From the NCBI RefSeq assembly GCF_022414535.1, contig NZ_JADWYM010000008.1, positions 1 through 64,000 on the forward strand: a stretch of 64,000 nucleotides of DNA. Direction: 5' to 3'. A model generated the notes under the pieces. It was given only the letters and a program-made list of their open reading frames with translations. It was not told the DNA's origin and did no database searches. The stretch comes from Streptomyces sp. MUM 2J. Lineage in GTDB: Bacteria > Actinomycetota > Actinomycetes > Streptomycetales > Streptomycetaceae. Made by a program: the position numbers and the translations under genes. This document shows, in pieces, positions 27,390-35,809 of this stretch (position 1 is its first letter; every line of letters begins with the position of its first letter).

Positions 27390-27625
27390 GCTGCCGTCCC
27401 TCCGACCCCACGTGCGCGACCGGCGTGACCGGGGACCGCTCACCCCGGCCCGCAACGTCCGGTGCGGTGCTCCGCGGGCCGGGACGCGCCCCTCGTCGCG
27501 GACGTGCCCGGGTCGTGCGGCGGCGCGCCGCGACGGCCCTGCCGGACGCCGCGTGCCGCCGCCCCCTCCCCGTACGGCACTACGCTGGGAGAGGGGAAGC
27601 CAGCGTCACCCAGGAGAGGCCGGCC

Positions 27626-28048
27626 ATGAACGGACCCGAGGAGCAGACGCAGCGGCGGACGCCGTCCGGCCGTCCGGACCGGGTCACCGTGGTCGCCGCG
27701 GACGAGCGCCGTCCGGGACCCGGGACGCCGGGGATGGAGCGGCAGGAGGCCTTCGCCACGGACGGCATGTGGTCGGGGCTGGTGCGCACCGAGCCGGGCA
27801 CGGTCTCCGGCTGGCACCACCACGGCGCGTACGAGACCGTCGTCTACCTGCTGTCCGGCGCGATACGCGTCGACTTCGGCCCGGACGGCGCCGAGAGCGT
27901 GACCGCCCGCCCCGGCGACTTCCTCCGGGTACCGGCGGGAACGGTGCACCGCGAGGGCAATCCGTCCGCCGAGCCCGCCGAGGCACTCGTGATCCGGGCG
28001 GGCACCGGTCCGTCCACGTTCAACGTCGACGGACCGCCGCCCGCCTGA
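27626..28048 (+). CDS. Cupin-domain protein
   Basis: A 140-aa single-domain cupin. The two cupin motifs are visible: motif 1 GWHHHGAYETVVYLLSGAIRV (metal ligands His-His-His and Glu) and motif 2 PGDFLRVPAGTVHREGNP (last His ligand). Small cupins of this kind may bind metal and act as isomerases, dioxygenases or ligand sensors; the activity here is unknown. The ATG at 27626 has AGGAGAGG upstream, and a TACGCT -10-like box is about 45 bp before the start. The frame is open upstream to 27425 but the extension is low-complexity and outside the fold. It stands alone. Confidence 0.85.
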   Translation: MNGPEEQTQRRTPSGRPDRVTVVAADERRPGPGTPGMERQEAFATDGMWSGLVRTEPGTVSGWHHHGAYETVVYLLSGAIRVDFGPDGAESVTARPGDFLRVPAGTVHREGNPSAEPAEALVIRAGTGPSTFNVDGPPPA

Positions 28049-28066
28049 GACCTGCCAAGACCTGCC

Positions 28067-28082
28067 ACGGGCTCCGGCCCGT
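28067..28082 (+). terminator. Short hairpin after the cupin gene
   Basis: ACGGGC-TCCG-GCCCGT, a 6-bp stem with a tetraloop, 19 bp after the stop. A direct repeat (AGACCTGCCA twice) precedes it. Confidence 0.45.
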
Positions 28083-28210
28083 CACCCGGCCGCGGACGCC
28101 CCGCCCCGCGGACGCCCCGCCGGCCGCCCGACGCGACCTGCGGCACACCGGCACTGCGGGCCGGTCCGGTCCGAGCCGGTGCGGCTACCGCTCGGTGACC
28201 GGCACGCTGC

Positions 28211-29554
28211 CTACCCGTCCCCCGCTGCTGCTGCCCCCGCCACCGGTGTGCCCGCCACCGGTGCCGGTCCGGGGGCCGCGTCCGAGGAGGTGGCGCCCCT
28301 CGGGGGCGGGGACTGTCGCAGGGCGGGTCCACGGGAGTAGGCCCGCAGATAGCCGACGACGGTGTTGGTCACCGCCACCAGCGGCACGGCGACCACCGCG
28401 CCGCCGATGCCCGCCACCATGCCGCCGGCCGTCACGGACAGCACCACGGCCAGCGGATGGACCCGAACGGCCCGGCCGAGGATGAACGGCTGGAGGATGT
28501 GCCCCTCGATCTGCTGCACCGCCAGGACGACCACGAGCGTCATCACGGCCGTGAACACGCCCTGCGTCACCAGCGCCACGACCACCGCGAGCGCACCGGA
28601 GGCGACCGCGCCGACCAGCGGGATGAAGGCGAACAGGAAGATGAAGACGGCGAGCGGGACGGCCATCGGCACGTCCAGGAAGTAGATGCCGAGCCCGATG
28701 AAGATCGCGTCGATGAGGGCGACGATCACCGTGCCCCGCACGTACGCCGTGAGCGTGGCCCAGGCACGCGGTCCGGCACCGGCCACGCCCGGCCGGGCGG
28801 CGGCGGGGACCAGCTTCAGCGTCCACTCCCAGATGCGCCGGCCGTCGTAGAGGAGGAACAACGTGCAGAAGACGGCCAGCAGGATGCCGGTGAGCGCCTC
28901 GACGACGACCTGGACACCCTCCAGCCCGGCGGAGGTGATCTGGTCGGTGTTGGCGCCGATCGCGTCGCGCAGGTTCTTGGCGATCTGGTTGATCTGCTTG
29001 TCGGTGACGTGGAAGGGGCTGTTGAGCAGCCACTTGCGCAGCTCGTCGATGCCGTCCTGGACCTGGTCGGAGAGGTTGTCGATGTTCTCCATGACCTGCC
29101 AGGTCACGAACCAGCCGATCAAGCCCATGATGACGAAGCCGAGTATGGCGGTGAGCGCCGTGGCCGGCCCGCGCGGTACACCGACCCGCCGCAGCCGCGC
29201 CACCGTCGGCTGGAGCAGCGCGGTGATCAGCAGCGCGGCGACGAAGGCCAGGACGACGAGCTGGACGGCGCTGATCACCCGCATCAGGACCCAGACCGTG
29301 CCCGCCAGGACCAGCAGCCGCCAGCCGGCCTCGGCGGCGACCCGGACGCCCCAGGGGACCGCCCGCGCGGGGTCGGGGCGGTCGGCGACCGCGGGGGTGT
29401 GGTCCGGCGGCGGGGGCACCACGTGCTCGGGCGGCGGTACCGGCTCCGGCTCGGTGTGTTCCCGCTCGACCTCGGCGCGTCGCTCGTCGAGCCGCTCGCC
29501 CATCTCGGTCAGCCCGGCACCGAGCCGACCGAGCCACCCTGGCACTCGAGACAT
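28211..29554 (-). CDS. AI-2E family transporter
   Basis: A 447-aa polytopic protein of the AI-2 exporter/PerM superfamily. A charged N-terminal cytoplasmic part of ~65 residues (Glu/Pro-rich) precedes eight or so membrane helices. Characteristic are the paired N-terminal helices, the amphipathic segment ISVHDL-like region around VQDGIDELRKWL, and the C-terminal IEGHILQPFILGRAVRVHPLAVVLSVTAGGMVAGIGGAVVAVPLVAV motif. Members include E. coli TqsA and Na+/H+ antiporter-like proteins, so the substrate is uncertain. The ATG at 29554 has GAGGA upstream. Confidence 0.88.
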   Translation of the reverse strand: MSRVPGWLGRLGAGLTEMGERLDERRAEVEREHTEPEPVPPPEHVVPPPPDHTPAVADRPDPARAVPWGVRVAAEAGWRLLVLAGTVWVLMRVISAVQLVVLAFVAALLITALLQPTVARLRRVGVPRGPATALTAILGFVIMGLIGWFVTWQVMENIDNLSDQVQDGIDELRKWLLNSPFHVTDKQINQIAKNLRDAIGANTDQITSAGLEGVQVVVEALTGILLAVFCTLFLLYDGRRIWEWTLKLVPAAARPGVAGAGPRAWATLTAYVRGTVIVALIDAIFIGLGIYFLDVPMAVPLAVFIFLFAFIPLVGAVASGALAVVVALVTQGVFTAVMTLVVVLAVQQIEGHILQPFILGRAVRVHPLAVVLSVTAGGMVAGIGGAVVAVPLVAVTNTVVGYLRAYSRGPALRQSPPPRGATSSDAAPGPAPVAGTPVAGAAAAGDG

Positions 29555-29643
29555 GATCCGTCCTCTTCCCCCGTCTCTCCCCACCACTCCCCCCAGGAGT
29601 CGTCTGCCTCAGACGGTACAGGGCGTGCGGACGATCACACGGC

Positions 29644-29678
29644 CGCAGCCCCTCCCCCTAGGACGGGGAGGGGCTGCG
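29644..29678 (-). terminator. Terminator of the transglycosylase-like gene
   Basis: A perfect 14-bp stem (CGCAGCCCCTCCCC / GGGGAGGGGCTGCG) with a 7-base loop, 54 bp past the stop of the minus-strand gene. Confidence 0.8.
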
Positions 29679-29731
29679 CACGGTTTGAGAACGGCGCCGC
29701 GGGAGGCGGTCCCGGGGCTGCCGGGGGCTCC

Positions 29732-30421
29732 TCAGTACCAGTGGTTGGCCTGCCAGAACGACCAGGCGGCACAGGGGCTGCCGTACCGGCTGTTCATGTA
29801 GTTCAGGCCCCACTTGATCTGGGTGGCCGGGTTGGTCTGCCAGTCGGCGCCGGCGGAGGACATCTTGGAGCCGGGCAGGGCCTGGAAGAGGCCGTAGGCG
29901 CCGGAGGAGGGGTTGACGGCCCGGTAGTTCCAGCTGGACTCGTGGTTCACGATGTTGCTGAAGCACTGGAACTGGCCGCTCGACACCACCTGGCGCGCCA
30001 TGGACTGGATCTGCGCGATGCTGTAGGAGCTCTGGACGGGGAAGTCGGCGGAGCTGCGGCTGGCGGCCAGCTTGGCCTCGGCGCGTTCCTTGGCCTCCTC
30101 GGCCGCCTTCTCGGCGGCCTCCTTCTTCTTCGCGACCGCGGTCTCGGCAGCCGCCCGGCGGGCCGCCTCCTCGGCGTCCTTCTTGGCGGTGGCGTCCGCG
30201 GCGATGGCCTGAGCGTCGGCCTGCTGCGTCAGGGACGCGGTCTGCACCTGGGCCTGCTCGCCGGCGGGTATGTCCGCGAGGAGTGTCGCGTCGGCTGCCG
30301 CCGCTTCGGCGTCGTTGTTCTGGGCGGCGGTGCTGCCCGAGGCAACGCCGACGACGCTTCCGACAGCGGTGACCGCGGTGGCCGAGGCCACTGCGAATCC
30401 CCGGACCGAAATCCGGCTCAC
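29732..30421 (-). CDS. Secreted transglycosylase-like (SLT) protein
   Basis: A 229-aa exported protein. The GTG at 30421 has AAGGA six bases upstream and opens a signal peptide (VRGFAVASATAVTAVGSVVGVASG). A long Ala/Glu/Lys-rich coiled-coil (about residues 60-130, with repeated AAEKAAEEAKERAEAK pattern) carries a C-terminal lysozyme-like domain, with IVNHESSWNYRAVNPSSGAYGLFQALPGSK holding the catalytic Glu in NHESSW and the GLFQ motif. The last residues are SFWQANHWY, as in other Streptomyces wall-lytic proteins. It likely trims peptidoglycan during growth or germination. A 427-bp leader region separates it from the upstream phoH gene. Confidence 0.88.
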   Translation of the reverse strand: MSRISVRGFAVASATAVTAVGSVVGVASGSTAAQNNDAEAAAADATLLADIPAGEQAQVQTASLTQQADAQAIAADATAKKDAEEAARRAAAETAVAKKKEAAEKAAEEAKERAEAKLAASRSSADFPVQSSYSIAQIQSMARQVVSSGQFQCFSNIVNHESSWNYRAVNPSSGAYGLFQALPGSKMSSAGADWQTNPATQIKWGLNYMNSRYGSPCAAWSFWQANHWY

Positions 30422-30848
30422 ACGGTTTCCTTCCAGCATCGCCCGCTTCGGTGACCCTGGCGGACGCAATCGTGCCCCTGGCACTGGCCTCCCCAACTGC
30501 GGGTCACGGAAGGCGCGGGCCCGGTGGGCAACTCCCGGCACGGGAGAGCCGCGTGGTGCTCGGGCGGCATACGACGATCAGTATGGAATTGGGTGGTTCT
30601 TCTGGTGTGCCGTACCGCTGGGGGCACAGCTGTGTCGTATGCGGGGCCTGACAGGAGTGAGACTCTGCCGCAACCCGATGCCGCAAGGCAATTCTGCGTT
30701 GCGTGTGAAAGCTCACATCCCGTTTGGCCCTGGGGATTTCGGAGAAACGCCACGCGCGAAGGCGCCGCCGGACTACGCTCGCTTCCTTCGTCCGACGGCG
30801 CCAACTGACGCGTAACCCCTGTGAACTTGACAGAGCCGGTCAGGCCGC
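30422..30848 (-). other. Long upstream region of the transglycosylase gene
   Basis: No gene is supported in these 427 bp between phoH and the transglycosylase gene. They contain the presumed phoH terminator (30761-30802), a CACAGCTGTG palindrome (30625-30634), and a small hairpin TGTGCC/GGCACA. Cell-wall hydrolase genes in Streptomyces often carry c-di-AMP riboswitches; I looked for the conserved core segments and did not find them. Confidence 0.5.
30761..30802 (-). terminator. Probable terminator of the PhoH gene
   Basis: GGCGCCGCCGGAC and GTCCGACGGCGCC form a 13-bp stem with one G-T pair around a 16-base loop, 47 bp after the stop of the minus-strand phoH-type gene. Confidence 0.6.
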
Positions 30849-32174
30849 TCAGATGTGCCCTTCCTCCAGCATTTCGGTCACAAGTGCGGCGATCTGGGAC
30901 CTCTCGGACCGGTTGAGGGTGACGTGCGCGAAGAGCGGGTGCCCCTTCAGCTTCTCCACGACGGCGACGACACCGTCGTAGCGGCCCACCCGCAGATTGT
31001 CCCGCTGTGCCACGTCATGGGTGAGGACGACCCGTGAGTTGGCACCGACCCGGGACAGAACGGTCAGCAGCACGTTCCGTTCCAGCGACTGCGCCTCGTC
31101 GACGATCACGAACGCGTCGTGCAGGGAGCGCCCCCGGATGTGGGTGAGCGGCAGGACCTCCAGCATGCCGCGCGCGGTGACCTCCTCGATGACCTCGCGG
31201 CTGGTGACCGCGGAGAGCGTGTCGAAGACGGCCTGCGCCCACGGGCTCATCTTCTCGGCCTCACTGCCGGGCAGGTATCCGAGTTCCTGCCCGCCGACGG
31301 CGTACAGAGGCCTGAAGACCATCACCTTCTGGTGCTGGCGGCGCTCCAGCACCGCCTCCAGGCCCGCGCACAGCGCCAGCGCCGACTTGCCGGTGCCGGC
31401 CCGGCCGCCCATCGACACGATGCCGACGTCCGGGTCGAGCAGCAGGTCCAGTGCGATGCGCTGCTCGGCGCTGCGGCCCTTGATGCCGAACGCCTCCCGG
31501 TCGCCGCGCACGAGGCGGACGTTGCCCTCGGCGGTGACCCGGCCCAGGGCCTTGCCCCGCTCGGACTCGATGGTCAGGCCGGTGTGCACGGGCAGGTCGG
31601 CCGCGTGGGGGACGTACACGTGTCCTTCCTCGAAGAGGATGTCCACCTGTTCACCCGGAAGGGTGAGTTCGGACATGCCCGTCCAGCCGGAGTTCTCCGT
31701 GATGGCGAGTTCGGCCCGGTACTCCTCGGCGAGCAGACCGACCGAGGACGCCTTGATCCTCAGCGGCAGGTCCTTCGAGACGACGGTGACGTCGAACCCC
31801 TCGGCCTGGAGGTTGCGTGCGACCGCGAGGATGCGGGAGTCGTTGTCGCCCAGGCGGTAGCCGGTGGGCAGCACGCTGGGATCCGAGTGGTTGAGCTCGA
31901 CCCGTACGGTCCCGCCGAGGTCCCCGATCGGGATGGGGGAATCGAGGCGGCCGTACCGCACCCGGTAGTCGTCCAGCAGGCGCAGCGCCTGCCGGGCGAA
32001 GTAGCCGAGTTCGGGATGGTGCCGCTTGGCCTCCAGCTCCGTGACCACGACGATCGGGAGCACGACCTCGTGCTCGTCGAAGCGGTTCAGGGCGTTGGGA
32101 TCGGCCAGCAGGACGCTGGTGTCGAGAACATAGGTGCGCCGGTCGGGCTTGTGGCGCTTTGTGCTGGTCACCAC
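30849..32174 (-). CDS. PIN-PhoH fusion ATPase/ribonuclease (PhoH2 type)
   Basis: A 441-aa two-domain protein. Residues about 13-160 are a PIN ribonuclease domain with the acidic residues in [12 protein letters not shown] (Asp18), [11 protein letters not shown] (Glu47) and NDSRILAVA, and [12 protein letters not shown]. Residues about 235-441 are the PhoH ATPase with Walker A GRAGTGKS (257-264) and a DEAQ Walker B segment ([11 protein letters not shown]). Mycobacterial PhoH2 of this architecture unwinds and cleaves RNA. The ATG at 32174 is preceded by a 500-bp region with three hairpins on this strand. In some actinobacteria PhoH2 pairs with a PhoAT antitoxin; I see no such gene here. Confidence 0.93.
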   Translation of the reverse strand: MVTSTKRHKPDRRTYVLDTSVLLADPNALNRFDEHEVVLPIVVVTELEAKRHHPELGYFARQALRLLDDYRVRYGRLDSPIPIGDLGGTVRVELNHSDPSVLPTGYRLGDNDSRILAVARNLQAEGFDVTVVSKDLPLRIKASSVGLLAEEYRAELAITENSGWTGMSELTLPGEQVDILFEEGHVYVPHAADLPVHTGLTIESERGKALGRVTAEGNVRLVRGDREAFGIKGRSAEQRIALDLLLDPDVGIVSMGGRAGTGKSALALCAGLEAVLERRQHQKVMVFRPLYAVGGQELGYLPGSEAEKMSPWAQAVFDTLSAVTSREVIEEVTARGMLEVLPLTHIRGRSLHDAFVIVDEAQSLERNVLLTVLSRVGANSRVVLTHDVAQRDNLRVGRYDGVVAVVEKLKGHPLFAHVTLNRSERSQIAALVTEMLEEGHI

Positions 32175-32226
32175 GGAAGGACGTACCCCCTCGGATGAGG
32201 TCGGGGAGCGACGGGACGGAACTGGA

Positions 32227-32349
32227 CCGGTGTCCGGCCCTCGCGCACGGCGGGCCGGACACCGGCCCTCCGCGGCTGCTTCCGTGCGGTGATCGCACGG
32301 TGGGGCTGGTGCAAAGGGCCTCCCGGGCGGACGGCCCCGTGCCGTCCGC
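32227..32349 (-). promoter_or_regulatory. Three consecutive stem-loops in the PhoH leader
   Basis: Stem 1 (32327-32349): GCGGACGGC / GCCGTCCGC, 5-base loop. Stem 2 (32282-32300): CCGTGCG / CGCACGG, 5-base loop. Stem 3 (32227-32265): CCGGTGTCCGGCCC / GGGCCGGACACCGG, 11-base loop, ending 53 bases before the start. All arms are perfect. This may be a structured 5' untranslated RNA or an attenuator; it could also be stacked terminators for upstream transcription. Confidence 0.5.
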
Positions 32350-32659
32350 TGAGATCCGACACCCGTGGTTCGGGCGTCGACCTGGTTGCTTTATGCCCTC
32401 GAACGTGCGATGCCATGCCGATACGCATGACGGCACACCGGTGAACTCCGTGTGACGTCCGGACGCCGGGGGCGGCCGGGGTGCTCCTCACGGGACACGT
32501 GAGGATGTTCGCGCGAGACCGGGGACCCGCCCTCCGGGTGCCGGAGGCGGTCGTGCCGCGCCGTGCTCCCGGGGCCCTGCACGGCCGGAACCCCGCGGCC
32601 GTCCTCCGGCCGGTCCGCCCGCGCCCGCGGGCCGCCGCGGCAGGGCCGGTGCACTGCGC

Positions 32660-32676
32660 CCGCCGCTGCACGGCGG
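32660..32676 (-). terminator. Small hairpin after the isoprenyl transferase gene
   Basis: CCGCCG-CTGCA-CGGCGG, a 6-bp stem, 6 bp past the stop on the minus strand. Confidence 0.4.
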
Positions 32677-32682
32677 TGCGTG

Positions 32683-33456
32683 TCAGCCGCCGTAGCGGCG
32701 GTGGCGTGCGGCGTAGTCCCGGAGCGCGCGCAGGAAGTCGACCTTGCGGAAGGCCGGCCAGAAGACCTCACAGAAGTAGTACTCGGAGTGCGCCGTCTGC
32801 CACAGCATGAATCCGGACAGCCGCTGCTCGCCGCTGGTGCGGATGACGAGGTCGGGGTCGGGCTGAGCGCTCGTGTACAGGTGCCGGCCGATCATGTCGA
32901 CGTCGACGGTGTCGGCGAGGTCCTCCAGCGAGGTGCCCTTCTCCCGGGCGTCCAGGAGCATCGAACGGACGGCGTCGGCGATCTCCTGCCGCCCGCCGTA
33001 CCCGATGGCGACGTTGACCAGTATCCCCTCGACGTGCGCGGTGGCCTCCTCGGCCTCCTTCAGGGTGCGTCGCATGCCGTCGGGCAACAGATCGGTCGCG
33101 CCGACGTGGTGGACACGCCAGCGCCCGTCCGCGGCGAGGGTGCGGACCACGTCCTCGATGATGCCGAGGAGCGGAACCAACTCCTCCTGCGGACGGTCGA
33201 AGTTGTCCGTCGACAGCAGCCAGAGGGTGACGACCTCGACGTCGGTCTCGGAGCACCAGCCGAGGAACTCCTCGATCTTGTCGGCACCGGCCCGGTGACC
33301 CTGCGCGGCGGTGGAACCCGCGGCCTTCGCCCATCGCCGGTTGCCGTCCATGATGACGCCGATGTGTTTGGGTACCTGAGCGTGGTCCAGGTGGCCTTCC
33401 ACCCGGCGCGCGTAGAGCCCGACCAGCAGGCCGCGCAGTTTGTCGCGCAGGTTCAC
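32683..33456 (-). CDS. uppS: Isoprenyl transferase (cis-prenyl diphosphate synthase)
   Basis: A 257-aa cis-prenyltransferase that elongates allylic diphosphates with IPP to make the polyprenyl carrier for cell-wall synthesis. The P-loop VIMDGNRRWAKAAG contains the catalytic Asp37. Other motifs are LLSTDNFDRPQEEL, NVAIGYGGRQEI, DLVIRTSGEQRLSGFMLWQ and the metal/IPP-binding SEYYFCEVFWPAFRKVDF. I start at GTG 33456 (GGAGGGG upstream); the frame stays open to 33978, but the extension is Arg/Pro-rich. It fits functionally with ispH at the other end of the window. Chain length (decaprenyl, undecaprenyl or short Z,E) cannot be told from sequence. Confidence 0.92.
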   Translation of the reverse strand: MNLRDKLRGLLVGLYARRVEGHLDHAQVPKHIGVIMDGNRRWAKAAGSTAAQGHRAGADKIEEFLGWCSETDVEVVTLWLLSTDNFDRPQEELVPLLGIIEDVVRTLAADGRWRVHHVGATDLLPDGMRRTLKEAEEATAHVEGILVNVAIGYGGRQEIADAVRSMLLDAREKGTSLEDLADTVDVDMIGRHLYTSAQPDPDLVIRTSGEQRLSGFMLWQTAHSEYYFCEVFWPAFRKVDFLRALRDYAARHRRYGG

Positions 33457-34208
33457 GTGATTGTCAGCCCCTCCGTGCGGAACAGACCAGAGAGCGGTCC
33501 CCAGGGCGGAAGCGTACCGCTGTTCCCGGCAGGTGAGGCCAACGGGTACGAGGCCCGGCCGGGGCTCGCGGGGCGGGTGTCCGTAAGGGATCGGGGGCGT
33601 GCGCGGCGCCCTCGGAGGTGAAGGGAGCGAGGGTGGGGTGGGAGGCGGGGCGGGGCGGCGCGCGCCGTGGTGCCCGCGCGGAACCCTTGCCGAAACCTCT
33701 GCCCGGACAGACGTTCGACGGGGTCCACGCCCGGCACGGGCGAAAAGGGAACGGGCGAGTCCACCAGAGAAGAAACGGGCCGGTCCGTGGGGGGGAGACG
33801 GACCGGCCCGAGGGGGGGTTTCCACCATAACCCTTCGTAAGGGCAGATGCGTGCATCGGCGTGCCACAACTACTCTCCGAAATCGGACGGCGACGCGGTG
33901 CCGCGGAGATCGAACGGCCCCGCAAGGTCGCGGAACTGCGATTTCCCGAGAATCGAAGGCGACCGGGCGGGTCCTCACCGGTCCGGATCACATCCGCCCG
34001 GGGTCCCCCCGACGGGCTACCCCGCCCCGGGGCGCCCGCTTGACGGCGCCGGCACCGCGCAGCCCCCTCCACCGCGCGGTACCGACCGCGCAGCTTTGCT
34101 CACGCGAATTACCTTGGTCTGAACCTATGTGATCCAGCAGGTCGAAGGCCAGCCATCGCCGATAACGATGTGGAAACCGCGGAAAGGACGGGGGAACCGC
34201 CGGCGTCC
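33457..34208. other. 752-bp interval without a supported gene
   Basis: This is the largest gap in the first 50 kb. It holds a strong hairpin (33777-33809) with T-rich flanks, a short hairpin CCCTT-CGT-AAGGG (33831-33843), and a less GC-rich island (about 33835-33960). A 91-codon plus-strand frame (33847-34122, AAGGG before ATG) is open but uses AGA/AGG codons and has no domain. The uppS frame is also open to 33978 but looks non-coding. A small RNA or small protein is possible. Confidence 0.45.
33777..33809 (-). terminator. Strong intrinsic terminator in the 33.5-34.2 kb gap
   Basis: GGGCCGGTCCGT and ACGGACCGGCCC (12 bp, perfect) around a 9-base G-rich loop. On the minus strand the stem is followed by GTTTCTTCTC, a T-rich tract that is unusual here and typical of a real intrinsic terminator. 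On the plus strand it is followed by GAGGGGGGGTTT. Confidence 0.75.
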
Positions 34209-35003
34209 TCAGCCGCCGGGCCTGCGAACGTCGAAGAGGTGCCGTGTGCTGTGCGCCACGAACGGCCCATCGGCCTCGATCCGCTCGTGCAACGCGCGCA
34301 GTCGGGGCTCGTACTTCTCCACCGTGAACCCCGGGACCATCCACACCACCTTGCGCAGGAAATGGACGACCGCGGCGATGTCGTGGAACTCGATGCGCAG
34401 CCTCTCGGCCCGAAGACCGACGATCTCCAGCCCGGCGGCCTCGGCGTCGGCGCGTTCCCGCTCGGGACGGCGGGCGCCGACCACTTCGTCGGGCAGCGGT
34501 CCGAGGAAGTACTCCACCAGTTCGAAGACGCTCGCGGGCCCCACGTGCTGGGCGAAGTACCTGCCGCCGGCCTGCAGAACCCGCGCGATCTCGTTCCACT
34601 GCGGGCGCACGGGATGCCGGCTCACGACAAGGTCGAAGGCGCCGTCCGTGAACGGCAGCCGCGCGTCCTCCTCAGCCGCGACGACGGCGACACCGCGCGG
34701 CCGGAGCAGGGCGGTGGCCTTCGCGACGTTCGGCGGCCAGCCCTCGGTGGCCACGGTGACGAGAGGCCGGCGTGCCGCACGCCGCAGCGCGAAGTCGAGG
34801 ACCTCCCCGCCGCCGGTCTGGAGGTCGAGCGCCGCCTCGGCCCCGGCCAGCCGGTCCGCCAGGGACACGGCGTACCCCCACGAGGGCCGTGCCTCGGTCG
34901 CCCGGCCCTCGAACCAGGAGAAGTCCCAGCCCTCGGTGGGGACGGCGACGCCTTCGGCTACGAGTTCTTCGAACGTGCGGGTGGAGTCGGGGGTGGGCTG
35001 CAT
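34209..35003 (-). CDS. SAM-dependent class I methyltransferase
   Basis: A 264-aa Rossmann-fold methyltransferase. Motif I is ALDLQTGGGEVLDFA (residues 58-72) and is followed by strand 2 (LVTVATEGWPPNVAKATALL), the post-II Asp region (DARLPFTDGAFDLVVSRHPV, motif II/III) and EIARVLQAGGRYFAQHVG (motif IV/post). This is the general UbiE/Methyltransf_11 layout, acting on an unknown small molecule. It is divergent from the DinB gene, 51 bp away, so the two may be coregulated. Confidence 0.85.
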   Translation of the reverse strand: MQPTPDSTRTFEELVAEGVAVPTEGWDFSWFEGRATEARPSWGYAVSLADRLAGAEAALDLQTGGGEVLDFALRRAARRPLVTVATEGWPPNVAKATALLRPRGVAVVAAEEDARLPFTDGAFDLVVSRHPVRPQWNEIARVLQAGGRYFAQHVGPASVFELVEYFLGPLPDEVVGARRPERERADAEAAGLEIVGLRAERLRIEFHDIAAVVHFLRKVVWMVPGFTVEKYEPRLRALHERIEADGPFVAHSTRHLFDVRRPGG

Positions 35004-35041
35004 GGTGCCGATGATCGCAGGCTGATGTCAGTGGGCGCTGC

Positions 35042-35047
35042 TAGTTT
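35042..35047 (+). promoter_or_regulatory. -10 element of the DinB gene (leaderless)
   Basis: TAGTTT lies seven bases from the ATG at 35055 with no ribosome site between, suggesting a leaderless transcript. Confidence 0.4.
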
Positions 35048-35054
35048 CCGCGGC

Positions 35055-35579
35055 ATGACGACCTCCGAGACCCCGCCCGGTGCAGGAATGCCGTACCAGG
35101 GCGACGAGAAGGACACCCTGCGGGCGAGCCTGGACCGGCACCGTGACGCGGTGCTGTGGAAGCTCGACGGCCTCGACGACGACAGCCTGCGCCGCCCCAT
35201 GACCCCGTCCGGCACGAGCCTGCTGGGCCTGGTGAAGCACCTGGCGTCCGTGGAGTACGCCTGGCTGGTCGAGACGTTCGGCCGCGAGGGGGAGCCGCTG
35301 TGGTTCGACCCCTGGGAGAACGAGGACATGCGGGCGACCCGGGACGAGACGGCGGAGCGACTGACCGCCTTCTACGCCCGCGCCCGCGCCGCCGCGGACG
35401 CGGTCATCGCCGAACTGCCGCTGGACGCCGTCGGCAGACCGTCGTGGCACGCCGGCCGCACCGTCTCCCTGCGCTGGGTCCTGGTCCACATGATCGAGGA
35501 GACGGCACGGCACGCGGGCCACATGGACATCGTCCGCGAACTGATCGACGGCGCGACGGGAGACCACCGGCCCACCTGA
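35055..35579 (+). CDS. DinB-family protein (DUF664 type)
   Basis: A 174-aa four-helix-bundle DinB/DfsB-like protein. The pattern is clear: DTLRASLDRHRDAVLWKLDGLDDDSLRRPMTPSGTSLLGLVKHLASVEYAWL, and the final helix RWVLVHMIEETARHAGHMDIVRELIDG. His67-region (KHL), His(VHM) and His (RHAGH) give the triad that binds a metal in the family. Related enzymes are thiol-dependent (mycothiol or bacillithiol) transferases or isomerases. In mycothiol-using Streptomyces such a role is plausible but unproven. A terminator follows. Confidence 0.87.
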   Translation: MTTSETPPGAGMPYQGDEKDTLRASLDRHRDAVLWKLDGLDDDSLRRPMTPSGTSLLGLVKHLASVEYAWLVETFGREGEPLWFDPWENEDMRATRDETAERLTAFYARARAAADAVIAELPLDAVGRPSWHAGRTVSLRWVLVHMIEETARHAGHMDIVRELIDGATGDHRPT

Positions 35580-35585
35580 ACCCCT

Positions 35586-35614
35586 GCCCGGCCCCTCGCG
35601 ACGAGGGGCCGGGC
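35586..35614. terminator. Terminator after the DinB gene
   Basis: A perfect 13-bp stem (GCCCGGCCCCTCG / CGAGGGGCCGGGC) with a 3-base loop, 7 bp after the stop. The remaining ~195 bp up to the convergent mycosin gene hold nothing I can identify. Confidence 0.8.
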
Positions 35615-35809
35615 CGCCTCACGCACGCTCCACCGGAACTCCTCGCCGCAGGACTCGTCATCGGCCGGATCCCGTCGGCTCCCGCGCTCCGGGGTCACGC
35701 CCGGGTCCCTCGGCACTCGGTCGCGGCACGGCAACGTGCGAGTAGGCGAGTTGCGGGGAACAGCAGCCCAGTGCCCTCATACGGACCGGCCATCAGCCTC
35801 CACCGCACC

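Larger units (their letters stand above)
32175..32682 (-). other. Gene-free, hairpin-rich interval upstream of the PhoH gene
   Basis: No frame in these 508 bp has a ribosome site plus coding bias. Read on the minus strand toward phoH it has a small hairpin after the isoprenyl transferase gene (32660-32676) and then three perfect stem-loops at 32327-32349, 32282-32300 and 32227-32265. Confidence 0.55.

Noticed and set aside
30422-30848. A c-di-AMP (ydaO-type) riboswitch before the transglycosylase gene
   Set aside because: The conserved core elements I would expect (a GGGGTGAA-type segment and a GACAGCTNACC-type segment in order) are not present on the minus strand.
33457-33978. N-terminal extension of the isoprenyl transferase to 33978
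   Set aside because: The cis-prenyltransferase fold begins just after GTG 33456, which has a good ribosome site; the extension is Arg/Pro-rich and contains the terminator hairpin.
34110-34122. A second DasR-like site (TTGGTCTGAACC)
   Set aside because: The right half lacks the GACCA half-site and no amino-sugar gene is adjacent.
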